This document shows positions 26,673-36,231 of a stretch of DNA of 64,000 nucleotides, piece by piece. This DNA is from Streptomyces sp. LBL (lineage in GTDB: Bacteria > Actinomycetota > Actinomycetes > Streptomycetales > Streptomycetaceae): assembly GCF_029893585.1 (NCBI RefSeq), contig NZ_JARXYX010000003.1, positions 290,982-354,981 of the forward strand, given 5' to 3'. Below the pieces are notes generated by a model. That model worked only from the letters and a program-made list of their open reading frames with translations. It had not been told where the DNA came from and did not search any database. Made by a program: the position numbers and the translations under genes. How positions within the stretch are numbered: position 1 is the first letter of the stretch; every line of letters starts with the position of its first letter.

Positions 26673-29600
26673 AACCGCGCGTCGAAACTTCCCCAGCCGA
26701 CGTGGCCGAGGACCTGAGCGCACCGGTCGGGCTCGCCTTCGAGATACACCGCCAGGCCCTGCGCTCACCGCAGGCGGACGCGGTCGCCGACGGCGACGTA
26801 CGGCTGGACTACGCGACGTTGAACGCCGCGGCCGCCGCCGTGGCCGAGGCGCTGGGCCGCCAGGGCGTGACTCCCGGGCAGGCCGTGGCGGTGGCGCTGC
26901 CGCGCTCGTGGCGGCTGGTCTGCGTGATGCTGGGCATTCTGCGGCTGGGGGCCCAAGTGGTGCCGCTGGACACCCAGAGCCCCGCCGAACGCCGCAGCTT
27001 CATCCTGCAGGATTCCGGAGCGGCCGCCCTGGTGCACGCCGCCCCCGAGAGCGTCACCGAGCTTCCGCAGGGCATGAAGGCGCTCGCCGTCGACACCTTG
27101 CTGCCCGAACTCCCGGATGCCGCGGCTCCCGTGCAGGCGCCGCCCGCCGCCGGCGAGGTGTCCTTCCTGTTCTACACCTCCGGAACGACCGGACGGCCCA
27201 AAGGCGTCGAGGTCCGTGACGCCGGAGTCATGCGGCTGGCACGACCCGGGTACATCCGTGTCGAGCCCGGCCTGCGCTATTCCTTTCTGGCGAATCCGGC
27301 GTTCGACGCGCTGAGCTTCGAGGTCTGGGTACCCCTGCTGACCGGTGGCTGCTGCGTGGTCGTGCGCGACGGGGACGCCCAGACTCCCGAGCGGCTCGCC
27401 GCGGCACTGCGGCACGAGCGGGTGGATACCGTCTTCATCACGACCGCGCTGTTCAACGCGATGGTCACGGCCGTGCCGGACTGCTTCGCCGCGGCCGGCG
27501 AGGTTCTGGTGGGCGGTGAGCAGCTCAACCCCCGAGTGATGCGCCGCTGGTACCGGGACAACGCCGACAGCGGCACCCGTCTGTTCAACATCTACGGGCC
27601 GACGGAGTCCACCACCTTCGCCCTGTGCCATCCCATCCCGCGGGACTTCGACAGTGACGTGGTGCCGATCGGCCGGCCCCTGCCGCAGACCGATGCCGTC
27701 CTGGTCGTGCCGGGCCTGGAGAGGGTGGCCGCGACCGGTGAGGTCGCCGAACTCCTGTTGAGCGGCGCCGGACTTGCGGTCGGGTACCGCAACCTCCCCG
27801 AGGAGACCGAGCGGCGCTTCGTGCGGCTCGCCTGGCTCGACGGCGGCGAGGAACGGTATTACCGCACCGGTGACCTCGTTCGAGCCGACGACGAGGGCCG
27901 GGTGGAGTACGTCGGACGAACCGACCGCCAGGTCAAGGTCCGCGGCTTCCGGATCGAGCCCGGCGAGGTGGAGCGGCGCGTTGTCGCCCACCCGGCGGTC
28001 CGGCGGGCCTATGTGTGCACACGCCGCGCGGGCCAGGAGGCGCCGAACGAGTTGCTGGCATTCGTCGTCCTGCAACAGGAGCTGTCCTACGAGAGCTTCG
28101 ACAGCCACCTCGCAGCCCACCTGCCCGCCTATATGCGCCCGCACCAGATCCATCTCGTGGGGGAGCTGCCGCTCAACGCCAACGGCAAGGTCGACCAGGC
28201 CGCGCTGCTGCGGCAGGCCGGCCGGCCCTGGCGGCCGGCCGCCTCCGACGGACGGGCCGCGACGGAAACGGAGCGCGAGGTCCTGGAGCTGGCCGAGGAG
28301 ATCCTTGGTTCCACCGGCCTCGGGCTCGGTGACCGGTGGATCGCCGCCGGCGGCGACTCGTTGAAGGCCCTGCGGTTCTGCTTCGCCGTCCGGCAGCGGT
28401 GGGGCTGCGACCTGACGCAGGCGGCCGTCCTCCACGGCGACCTGGCCGCGATCGCCCAGGCCGTCACCACGGCCGGCCCCGGCGAGGAAAGCGCCTGTCC
28501 GGCACCGGTGGTCGCCGGTGCCCACTCGGCGCCCGCCACGAGCGAGCAGCAGCGGCTGTGGCTGCTGCAGCGCCGCGCACCGGGCTCCCGGGCGTACTCC
28601 GTCAACCAGGCCTTCCGCGTGGACGGGCCCGTCGACACCGCCGCTCTCCGACGGGCGCTGCGGGCCCTGGTGGCACGCCACGCGGCACTGCGGACAGGCT
28701 TCGCCTTCGGGCCACAGGGACTCCGGCAGACAGTCGGCGAACCGTACGATCCCTGGCACGAGCCGGACACACGGCAGGCATGGGACGAGGAAGAAGCGCA
28801 CGCCTTCGCCGACGCCTTCTTCGCCGAGCCCTTCGACCTCGCCGTCCCCCGTATGCTCCGGGCCTGCTGGCTGCCCCGAAACGGCGGCGGAACGCTTCTG
28901 CTGCACCTGCACCACATCGCCGTCGACGGCTGGTCGCTGAGCATCCTGCTGCGGGACCTGTCCGCCGACTACGCCGTGACCACCGACGCCGACGCCGAAA
29001 CCGGCCGGCACACGGCACCGGCTCCGAACCCACTGGACTTCGCGGCCTGGCAGAGCGAGTGGTTCGCGACTGCGGCCTACCAGGCGCAGCGCGACGAACT
29101 CCTGGCGTACTACCAGGACCTGGAGGAGCCCCAGGAACCGCTGCCCGCCCAGGACGCGGATCCGGCACCGCGGGCGCGGCTGCTGCACACGTCGCTCGAC
29201 GTCGTACGCCGGGCCGAGGTGGACCGGCTCTGCGCCGAGTTCGGGCTGACCCGCTTCCAGGTGCTGCTGAGCGTGTTCTCCTGGAGCCTGTACGGCGTGA
29301 CCGGCCTGGTCCACCCGCGCGTCGCCGCCCCGGTCGCCAACCGCCCGGTACGCGAGTTCGAGGACAGCGTGGGCATGATGGCGAACACCGTGCTGCTGCC
29401 TGTGGCCGTCGCGCCCGGTGCGGACCTGCGCTCGCACCTCGCCCGCACAGGGACCGGCACGGGGCAGGTGCTGCGACACCAGGACGTGGCGCTCGCGGAC
29501 GTCCTGACCGGCTGGGAGGCCGTCGGCGACGGCACCCCGTTCGATCTCCTGTTCGTCCTGGAGAACACCGACTTCGGGGGGCTGCGGCTGCCCGGCTGCG

Positions 29601-32600
29601 TCCAGCGCCCCCTGTGGTGGGCCGCGTCGGAGGCCAAGTGCCCGATGACGGTCTCCGTTCTCGAGCACCCCGACGGACTCGACCTGCTGTGGGAGTACGC
29701 CGAGGACCGGTTCACCGGCGAGGCCGTCGAGGCGATGGCCGAGCTGTTTCGGCGGGGCGTGGACGCGCTCGCGTCCGGTGGCCGCTCCACCGTGCGGGAG
29801 CTGGTGGCGCCGTACCGGCGGTCCCTGCCGGAACACGGGCGCGGACCCGTCCCGGAAGCGGGCTTCACCACGATCGCCGAGGGCTTCGCTCGGCAGGTCG
29901 CCCGCACCCCGGACGCCCCCGCCGTGATCACGGCCGCCGGGAGCACCCTGAGCTACGCGGCGCTCGACGCCCGCGCGGCGGCCCTCGCCGCGGAACTGGC
30001 CGACCGCTACCCCGTCCCTGCCGACGGCAGCCCCTGCCGGGCGGCCCTGTACCTGGACCCGTCCGCCGAGCACGTGGTGGCCCTGCTGGCGCTGGCGCGG
30101 CTGAACGTCACCGCCGTCCCCCTCGACCCCTCCTACCCGGTCGACGTGCTGCACCGCGTCCTGGAACGGGTCGACCCGCTGTGCGTCCTGGTCACGCACG
30201 ACGGCGCACCGGCGCTGGACACGCTGCTCCCGGACGGCGTGGTGCGCCACCTCGTCGTCCTGGCGGACCCGGCGCCGCAGGAGGGCGACGGCGCGAGCGC
30301 ACCGTACGAAGGGCGCACGCGCGACCGGCGCACGCACGAAGAGCGCACGCACGAAGAGCGCACGCACGACGGCACCCGACCGCTGTACACCCTGTTCACC
30401 TCCGGTTCCACCGGTGTCCCCAAGGGCGTCCAGATCTTCGACCGCACGCTGTGCGACCTGATCCGGTGGCAGTCCGGCCCCGGCGGCCTGACCGCTCCGG
30501 CGGCCACCCAGCAGTTCTCGATGCTGGCGTTCGACGTGTCCTTCCAGGAGATCTTCGGGACGCTGTGCACCGGCGGCAGCCTCCAGCTCATACGCCCCGA
30601 GTGGCGCCAGGACGCCCCCGCGCTTCTGGAGCGGCTGGAGTCCGCGGGGACCGAGCGGATCTTCATGCCCTACGTTGCCCTGCAACTGCTCGCCGAGTAC
30701 GCGGTCCGGCTGGGCAGGTTCCCCTCCCGGCTGCGCGAGGTGGTCACCGCGGGCGAGCAACTGGTGTGCACCGACACCATCCGTCGCTGGTTCGCCGGAC
30801 TGCCCGGCGCCCGCCTGTTCAACCACTACGGGCCGACCGAGACCCATGTGGTCAGTGCCCTGTGCCTGGAGGGCGACCCGGGTCAGTGGCCCGAGCGGCC
30901 CGCCATCGGACGCCCGGTGGCCGGCGCCGACCTGCGCGTGGTGGACGCCCAGGGCGACCCGGTCCCGTCCCGGTGCACCGGAGAGCTGCTGATCGGCGGC
31001 ACCATGACCACCCGCTGCTACCTCGACGAACCCGCTCTCGACGACACCCGCTTCGTCGAGGTGCCCGGAGCGGGCCTGTTCTACCGCAGCGGCGACCGGG
31101 CGTGGTTCGACGGCGAGGGCCTGCTGCACTACGCGGGCCGCGACGACCAGCAGATCAAACTGAGCGGGCACCGGCTGGAACTCGGCTCCGTCGAAGCGGC
31201 CCTGCTCCGCCATCCGGCGGTGGCCAACGCCGTCGTCGCGCGTGCCGGCGACCGGCTGACCGCCTGCCTGGAGGTCCGTGACGGGTCCCCGTCCGCCGAC
31301 GACCTGGCCGCGCATCTGTCCGCTCTGCTGCCCTCCTACGTCCGCGTGGACCGTTTCCGGAGACTGGAGACGCTGCCGCGCACCCCCAGCGGCAAGCTGG
31401 ACCGGCAGGCGGCGCTTCGGGCACCGGGCGAGGAGATACGCCGTTCGTCGGTGGCCCGCACCGGGCTGTCGGCCGAGGAGGAGCGGCTCACCGCCGCCTT
31501 CGAGGAGGTCACCGGCGCGACGATCGGACCGGACCAGACCTTCTTCGAGGCGGGTGCCTCCAGTCTCGCTCTCATGCGCTTCCATCTGCGCTGCACCACG
31601 GCACTCGGTTTACGCTTCAGCGTCGCGGACCTGTTCGAGTACGTCACTGTCCGCTCCCTGGCCCGTCACCTCGCCGCCGACGACCTCCCCGGCACCCGGA
31701 GGCCTGTCACACCGGCCGAGAAAGACGGCGAGGCCCCGGAGCCCGGCGAACCGATCGCGGTCGTCGGCATGGCGGTGCGGGTGCCCGGCGCCCCGGACCT
31801 GGCGGCCTTCTGGGACCTGGTGGTCTCCGGCGGCACCGGTATCCGCCGTGTCGACGCCCCGGAGGGCGTCATCGGCGCGCACAGCACGCTCGACGGGATG
31901 CTCGACTTCGACCCGGGCCACTTCGGCATCAGCCCTCAGGAAGCGCGCCTGATGGACCCCCAGCAGCGTCACCTGCTGATGGCCTGCGTGCAGGCACTGG
32001 CACACGCCGGAGTCGCGGACACGTCGGCCGCGCGGGTGGGCCTGGTGGCCGGTGCCGGGGAGAACACCTACTTCCAGTCCATGCTGCGCGAGGCGGACCC
32101 CGGCCGGCTGCCCGACGGCTTCCAACTCGCCCTGCACCACGAGAAGGACTTCCTGGCCACCAAGGTGGCTTACCACCTCGATCTGACCGGTCCCGCCTTC
32201 AGCGCCCAGACGGCGTGCTCCAGTTCCCTGGTCGCCGTGCACCTCGCGGCCGGCCTGCTCCGGCAGGGCGAGGCCGAGGTGATGCTCGCCGCAGGAGTGC
32301 TCGTCGACCCCGGACTGACCGGCGGCTACCGCTACCGCCCGCAGCACATCTTCTCCGCGGACGGCGACTGCCGCCCCTTCAGCGACGACGCGACCGGGAC
32401 GGTCGGCGCGAGCGGCGTCGGCGTCGTGGTCCTCAAACCGCTGCGGCAGGCACGGCGCGACGGCGACACCGTCTACGCCGTCATCACAGGCTCCGCGATC
32501 AACAACGACGGCGCGGCGAAGATGAGTTACACCGCGCCGTCCCTGGCCGGGCAGCGCGAGGTGATCCGGACCGCCCTGGCCCGCGCCGGACGCACGGGAG

Positions 32601-35600
32601 CCGACCTCGGCTACGTGGAGGCGCACGGAACCGGTACCCGGCTGGGCGACCCGATCGAAGTGGGTGCGCTCCGCCAGGCGTTCGACGTGAGCGAGTCCGG
32701 TCGCTGCGCGCTCAGCTCCGTCAAGAGCCAGCTCGGCCACATGGGCGCGGCCGCCGGTGTGGTGGGCCTCGTGCGCGCCGTCCTCGCCGTGCACCACGGG
32801 AGCGTCCCGCCCACCATCAACTTCCGCGCCTTCAACCCGGAGATCGGCCCCGACCCCACCCCCTTCTACGTCCCGGCCCAGGCCACGCCCTGGCCCGGGG
32901 GACGCGAACGGGTGGCCGCGGTGAGCAGCTTCGGGATCGGCGGCACCAACGCCCATGTCATCGTGGAACAGGACGTGGAACAGGACACCGGGACCGGCAC
33001 CGCCGAGGCCGGCGCGGTACCCGAGTGCCTGGTGCTGTCCGCCTCCAGCGCGGGCGCCCTCGCCACCGACGCCGCCCGGATCGCCGACTTCCTCCACCTG
33101 CGGCCCGAGCTCTACGAGTCCGTGCTGCGCCATCTGCAGACCGGACGCGCGGCCCGCCGGCTGCGGACCGCGGCGCCCGTCACGGACGCCGCCGCCGCCG
33201 CGCACTGGCTGCGCGCGGTGGCCGCGGGAGAGGTCCCGCACGGCACCGCGGACCCGGACGCCGCGCCGGTTTCCGCCGTCGGCCGCACGGCCCGCGACCT
33301 CGCCGAGGACTGGACCGCCGGACGACCCGTCGACTGGCCGACGGGCCCCGCCCCGGCGCCCTGGGACTTCCCGCCCCCGTCCTTCGCGCTCGCGGAGTAC
33401 GACTTCGACCGCACGCCCGAGCCGGCCGCGGAACCCCGGCGGCTGCCGAAGGCCGACTGGCTGCACCAGCCGCACTGGGTCCGGCTGCGCCGCGCCGCCG
33501 TTGCGGGCACCACCGCACGGGCCGGCCGCGCGTCCGTCGTGGTCGTCGTGGCCTCCGAGAGCACGCCACAGGCAGCGTTCGCGCCGTTCCAGGCCGTGGC
33601 GTCACGCGTGGTACGGGTGCACCCGTCCAGCACCTTCGCCCGCAGGGGACCCGACGTCTTCGACGCCGACCCGGCCGACCCGGCGTCCCTGCGCCTGCTG
33701 TTCGACGCGCTGTCCGAGGACGGCACCGACGACACCCCGCCCCTGGCCGACACGGAGTGGGTGCACGCGCTGCCCCTGGACGTGACGGGGCCGGTCGGTC
33801 CCGGAACGCTGGACCACGCCCGCCACGCCTGCCTGGACACCACGGCGGCCCTGGCACAGGCACTGTCGGGGCGGACCGGCTCCCCGCGCGTGTGGTGGCT
33901 GTCGTACGGCGCCCGGCCCGTGGCCGGGACGGTGGACAGGCCCGAACTGGCGCTCCTCGCGGGGCCGGTCGAGGTCGCCCCCCAGGAGGCTGCCCTGGAC
34001 GGCCACTGGCTGGACCTCCCCGACGGCGACCTCACCCGCTGGGCCGGACACGTGGCCTCGGTCGTCGCCGAAGCACGCCGGGCCGGGCATCCGGGCGGCC
34101 CGGCTCTGCCCCGGCAGCTCGCGCTGCGGCAGGGCTACTGGTGGCGACCGGGCACCACGCCCGTGGCGGCGCCGTCCGCCACGGAGCCCCTTGTACCGTC
34201 CGGTGAGGACACCGTCCACCTGGTACTGGGCGGCACGGGTGGCATAGGCCGCGCCATCGCCGCCTGGCTGCTGGAGCACACCGGCGGCCGGGTCCTGCTG
34301 CTGTCGAGGAATCCGCGGCTGCCCGCGGAACTGACCCGCTGGGCCGACCGCGTCGGCCTCGTCCCGGCGGATCTGGCGGCCATGCCCGTGCACGAAGTGG
34401 CGGCGGCCGTCGCCGAGCACACGCCGCGGCTGGACGGCGTGATCCACGCGGCCGGCCTCGGATTCGGGGGGCTGCTCGTACGACGCGACGCCACGGCGAT
34501 GCGCGACGCCGCCCCGGCCCGGGAGAAGGGCGCACTCGTCGTGGAGCACCTGATCGAGACCTTCCGTCCGGAGATCGCGGTCTACTGCTCCTCGATGTCA
34601 GCCCTGCTCGGCGGCGTCGGCCAGAGCGACTACGCGGCCGGCGCGAGCCTCCTGGACGGCTTCGCCCACCACCGCGCCGGAGAGACGGAGACGACCGTCC
34701 GGATCGGCATCGACTGGGACATCTGGAGCGAGACCGGAATGGCGACCCGGGTCCTGAACACGGACAGCCGCCATCAGGCCCACCTGGCGGTCGGTCTGAC
34801 GGTCGAGGAAGGCAAGGCGGTCTTCGCCCAAGCCCTGGCCCTGCAACTGCCGCAGCTTCTCGTCTCCACCACCGACATCGATGTCTCCCGCGCCTTCTAC
34901 GCCCCCGCCGACGACGACCGGGCGGAACCGCTCACCTCGTGGTCCGGGCCGGCGCACCGCACGGACGGCGAGGCGGGTTCCTCGGACCCGGACAGTGCCG
35001 CGGAACCAGCCGACGCCATGGTCCGCGTGATCCAGGACCTGCTGGGCGTGGACGAACTGGACCCGGACGACTCCCTGTACGACCTCGGCGCCGACTCGCT
35101 GACCCTGATCAGCCTGATCGCCCAGATCGAGGACGACCACGGCGTCGAACTCGACCTGGGCTCCTTCAGCCACCGGGTCAGCCTCACCGAGATCCTCAAA
35201 CACGTCGAGGCGGCCCTCACCACCGCCGAGCCCACCGCGAGGGCGGCCAGGAGCACCGCCTCCCGGGTCGTCCTCGACATCTGGCAGAAGGGAACCGGCT
35301 CGGCTGTCCTGTGCCTGGTGCACCCCGTGGGCGGAGACATACAGGCCTACCGGTCCCTGGTGACAGCGCTCGGACCCGCACCGACCGTGTGCCTCATCGC
35401 CGACCCGGCACTCCACGACGCCGCGATGCCCGCGTGGTCACTGGCCGAACGCGCCCGTCACTACGACGCGGAACTTCGTGACCACTTCGGCGGCTCCGGC
35501 CACCGGCTCCACCTGGCCGGGTGGTCCTACGGCGCCCGGGTGGCCATGGAGATGGCCGGCCTGGCCGAGTCGACCGGGCAGCCGGTGGAGGCGCTCTTCC

Positions 35601-36061
35601 TGCTGGACCCCCCGCCGCCGCAGGCGGACGCGCCGGTCGCCGCCTACGACGAGACCCACCTCGAGAAGGTGTTCGCCGCCGAACTCGGCACCGGCGTCTC
35701 ATCGATGTCGGCAGAACACGCGCAGGCGTACGCCGAAAGGCTGGCCCGCTGCTGCCGGGCGAACCTGCGCAGCCTGGGCGAGCACCGGGTGCGGCCGCTC
35801 GCCCTCATCCCCACGTTCCTGTGGCTGGCCGAACAGCCCACGACGGGTATGCCCGCACCCGGCGACCCGCAGGAGACGGACCGGCAGTGGAGTGCCTGTC
35901 TGCCCCCCTCCGCCGTACGGCGGTCCCTGCCCACCGACCACTACGGCATCGTCGCGCCACCTCATGTGCACACGGTGGCCGAGACCATCACGGCAACGCT
36001 GGCGGACCCGGCAGCCGGTGCCCGGACCCGCCGCGAGCCGGAATCGGAGCGCGTCCGGTGA
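26669..36061 (+). CDS. Hybrid NRPS-PKS, A-T-C-A-T-KS-KR-T-TE (no AT domain)
   Basis: 3130 residues. A1 (~20-505, 'LFYTSGTTGRPKG'), T1 ('AAGGDSLKAL', ~560), C (~620-1045, 'LHHIAVDGWS'), A2 (~1065-1585, 'TLFTSGSTGVPKG'), T2 ('EAGASSLALM', ~1626), KS (~1690-2100; Cys in 'TACSSSLV', His in 'EAHGTGT' and 'GHMGAAAG', so the triad is intact), an AT-docking-like linker (~2105-2270), KR (~2510-2700, 'VLGGTGGIGRAIA', Tyr in 'SDYAAGAS'), T3 ('LGADSLTLI', ~2808), TE ('GWSYGARVAMEM', ~2951). The A2 pocket reads D-V-Q-F-V-A-H-V-V-K, proline-like. A1 reads roughly D-A-F-I-V-G-I-T-F-K, aliphatic-like. Product logic: acyl-amino acid to Pro, one malonate extension in trans, ketoreduction, release: a detoxinine-type unit. 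Confidence 0.9.
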   Translation: MKPRVETSPADVAEDLSAPVGLAFEIHRQALRSPQADAVADGDVRLDYATLNAAAAAVAEALGRQGVTPGQAVAVALPRSWRLVCVMLGILRLGAQVVPLDTQSPAERRSFILQDSGAAALVHAAPESVTELPQGMKALAVDTLLPELPDAAAPVQAPPAAGEVSFLFYTSGTTGRPKGVEVRDAGVMRLARPGYIRVEPGLRYSFLANPAFDALSFEVWVPLLTGGCCVVVRDGDAQTPERLAAALRHERVDTVFITTALFNAMVTAVPDCFAAAGEVLVGGEQLNPRVMRRWYRDNADSGTRLFNIYGPTESTTFALCHPIPRDFDSDVVPIGRPLPQTDAVLVVPGLERVAATGEVAELLLSGAGLAVGYRNLPEETERRFVRLAWLDGGEERYYRTGDLVRADDEGRVEYVGRTDRQVKVRGFRIEPGEVERRVVAHPAVRRAYVCTRRAGQEAPNELLAFVVLQQELSYESFDSHLAAHLPAYMRPHQIHLVGELPLNANGKVDQAALLRQAGRPWRPAASDGRAATETEREVLELAEEILGSTGLGLGDRWIAAGGDSLKALRFCFAVRQRWGCDLTQAAVLHGDLAAIAQAVTTAGPGEESACPAPVVAGAHSAPATSEQQRLWLLQRRAPGSRAYSVNQAFRVDGPVDTAALRRALRALVARHAALRTGFAFGPQGLRQTVGEPYDPWHEPDTRQAWDEEEAHAFADAFFAEPFDLAVPRMLRACWLPRNGGGTLLLHLHHIAVDGWSLSILLRDLSADYAVTTDADAETGRHTAPAPNPLDFAAWQSEWFATAAYQAQRDELLAYYQDLEEPQEPLPAQDADPAPRARLLHTSLDVVRRAEVDRLCAEFGLTRFQVLLSVFSWSLYGVTGLVHPRVAAPVANRPVREFEDSVGMMANTVLLPVAVAPGADLRSHLARTGTGTGQVLRHQDVALADVLTGWEAVGDGTPFDLLFVLENTDFGGLRLPGCVQRPLWWAASEAKCPMTVSVLEHPDGLDLLWEYAEDRFTGEAVEAMAELFRRGVDALASGGRSTVRELVAPYRRSLPEHGRGPVPEAGFTTIAEGFARQVARTPDAPAVITAAGSTLSYAALDARAAALAAELADRYPVPADGSPCRAALYLDPSAEHVVALLALARLNVTAVPLDPSYPVDVLHRVLERVDPLCVLVTHDGAPALDTLLPDGVVRHLVVLADPAPQEGDGASAPYEGRTRDRRTHEERTHEERTHDGTRPLYTLFTSGSTGVPKGVQIFDRTLCDLIRWQSGPGGLTAPAATQQFSMLAFDVSFQEIFGTLCTGGSLQLIRPEWRQDAPALLERLESAGTERIFMPYVALQLLAEYAVRLGRFPSRLREVVTAGEQLVCTDTIRRWFAGLPGARLFNHYGPTETHVVSALCLEGDPGQWPERPAIGRPVAGADLRVVDAQGDPVPSRCTGELLIGGTMTTRCYLDEPALDDTRFVEVPGAGLFYRSGDRAWFDGEGLLHYAGRDDQQIKLSGHRLELGSVEAALLRHPAVANAVVARAGDRLTACLEVRDGSPSADDLAAHLSALLPSYVRVDRFRRLETLPRTPSGKLDRQAALRAPGEEIRRSSVARTGLSAEEERLTAAFEEVTGATIGPDQTFFEAGASSLALMRFHLRCTTALGLRFSVADLFEYVTVRSLARHLAADDLPGTRRPVTPAEKDGEAPEPGEPIAVVGMAVRVPGAPDLAAFWDLVVSGGTGIRRVDAPEGVIGAHSTLDGMLDFDPGHFGISPQEARLMDPQQRHLLMACVQALAHAGVADTSAARVGLVAGAGENTYFQSMLREADPGRLPDGFQLALHHEKDFLATKVAYHLDLTGPAFSAQTACSSSLVAVHLAAGLLRQGEAEVMLAAGVLVDPGLTGGYRYRPQHIFSADGDCRPFSDDATGTVGASGVGVVVLKPLRQARRDGDTVYAVITGSAINNDGAAKMSYTAPSLAGQREVIRTALARAGRTGADLGYVEAHGTGTRLGDPIEVGALRQAFDVSESGRCALSSVKSQLGHMGAAAGVVGLVRAVLAVHHGSVPPTINFRAFNPEIGPDPTPFYVPAQATPWPGGRERVAAVSSFGIGGTNAHVIVEQDVEQDTGTGTAEAGAVPECLVLSASSAGALATDAARIADFLHLRPELYESVLRHLQTGRAARRLRTAAPVTDAAAAAHWLRAVAAGEVPHGTADPDAAPVSAVGRTARDLAEDWTAGRPVDWPTGPAPAPWDFPPPSFALAEYDFDRTPEPAAEPRRLPKADWLHQPHWVRLRRAAVAGTTARAGRASVVVVVASESTPQAAFAPFQAVASRVVRVHPSSTFARRGPDVFDADPADPASLRLLFDALSEDGTDDTPPLADTEWVHALPLDVTGPVGPGTLDHARHACLDTTAALAQALSGRTGSPRVWWLSYGARPVAGTVDRPELALLAGPVEVAPQEAALDGHWLDLPDGDLTRWAGHVASVVAEARRAGHPGGPALPRQLALRQGYWWRPGTTPVAAPSATEPLVPSGEDTVHLVLGGTGGIGRAIAAWLLEHTGGRVLLLSRNPRLPAELTRWADRVGLVPADLAAMPVHEVAAAVAEHTPRLDGVIHAAGLGFGGLLVRRDATAMRDAAPAREKGALVVEHLIETFRPEIAVYCSSMSALLGGVGQSDYAAGASLLDGFAHHRAGETETTVRIGIDWDIWSETGMATRVLNTDSRHQAHLAVGLTVEEGKAVFAQALALQLPQLLVSTTDIDVSRAFYAPADDDRAEPLTSWSGPAHRTDGEAGSSDPDSAAEPADAMVRVIQDLLGVDELDPDDSLYDLGADSLTLISLIAQIEDDHGVELDLGSFSHRVSLTEILKHVEAALTTAEPTARAARSTASRVVLDIWQKGTGSAVLCLVHPVGGDIQAYRSLVTALGPAPTVCLIADPALHDAAMPAWSLAERARHYDAELRDHFGGSGHRLHLAGWSYGARVAMEMAGLAESTGQPVEALFLLDPPPPQADAPVAAYDETHLEKVFAAELGTGVSSMSAEHAQAYAERLARCCRANLRSLGEHRVRPLALIPTFLWLAEQPTTGMPAPGDPQETDRQWSACLPPSAVRRSLPTDHYGIVAPPHVHTVAETITATLADPAAGARTRREPESERVR
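30310..30369 (+). repeat. In-frame 15-bp repeat in the A2 domain (RTHEE)
   Basis: Between A-domain motifs A2 and A3 of the second adenylation domain, 15-bp units ('cgcacgcacgaagag') encode Arg-Thr-His-Glu-Glu twice, followed by partial copies (RTRDR before, RTHDG after). Other adenylation domains have a short loop here. Confidence 0.85.
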
Positions 36062-36207
36062 ACCTCTGCCAGTCCCTGCCCGTCCGGTCGTTCCGGCCGC
36101 CCGCGGCCGCCGAGCCGGACCCGCTGGACACCGAGGAGTTCCGGACACCCGGTTTCGCCCTCGGCCAGGACGACCCGGTCGTCACCGCGGGCTCCTGCTT
36201 CGAGTAA
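36058..36207 (+). CDS. 49-residue GSCFA-like stub coupled to the NRPS-PKS gene
   Basis: A GTG at 36058 overlaps the megasynthase stop as GTGA and opens 49 codons ending TAA at 36205-36207. The translation begins MNLCQSLPVRSFRPPAAAEP and ends 'FALGQDDPVVTAGSCFE'. The end closely resembles the start of GSCFA-domain (SGNH-hydrolase-like) proteins, where the eponymous 'GSCFA' follows a 'dpvvTaG' strand. Those proteins run on for ~300 residues; here translation stops right after GSCF-Glu. GGAGG for the dioxygenase follows 14 bases later. It is either a remnant of a deleted GSCFA gene or a short coupled peptide. The relic reading is more likely. Confidence 0.55.
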   Translation: MNLCQSLPVRSFRPPAAAEPDPLDTEEFRTPGFALGQDDPVVTAGSCFE

Positions 36208-36231
36208 CCCACCCCCCTCTGGAGGATGTTC

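Noticed and set aside
26765..31585. A 1606-codon open frame on the minus strand
   Set aside because: It lies antisense within the NRPS-PKS gene, whose domains are fully explained on the plus strand; composition is shadow-like.
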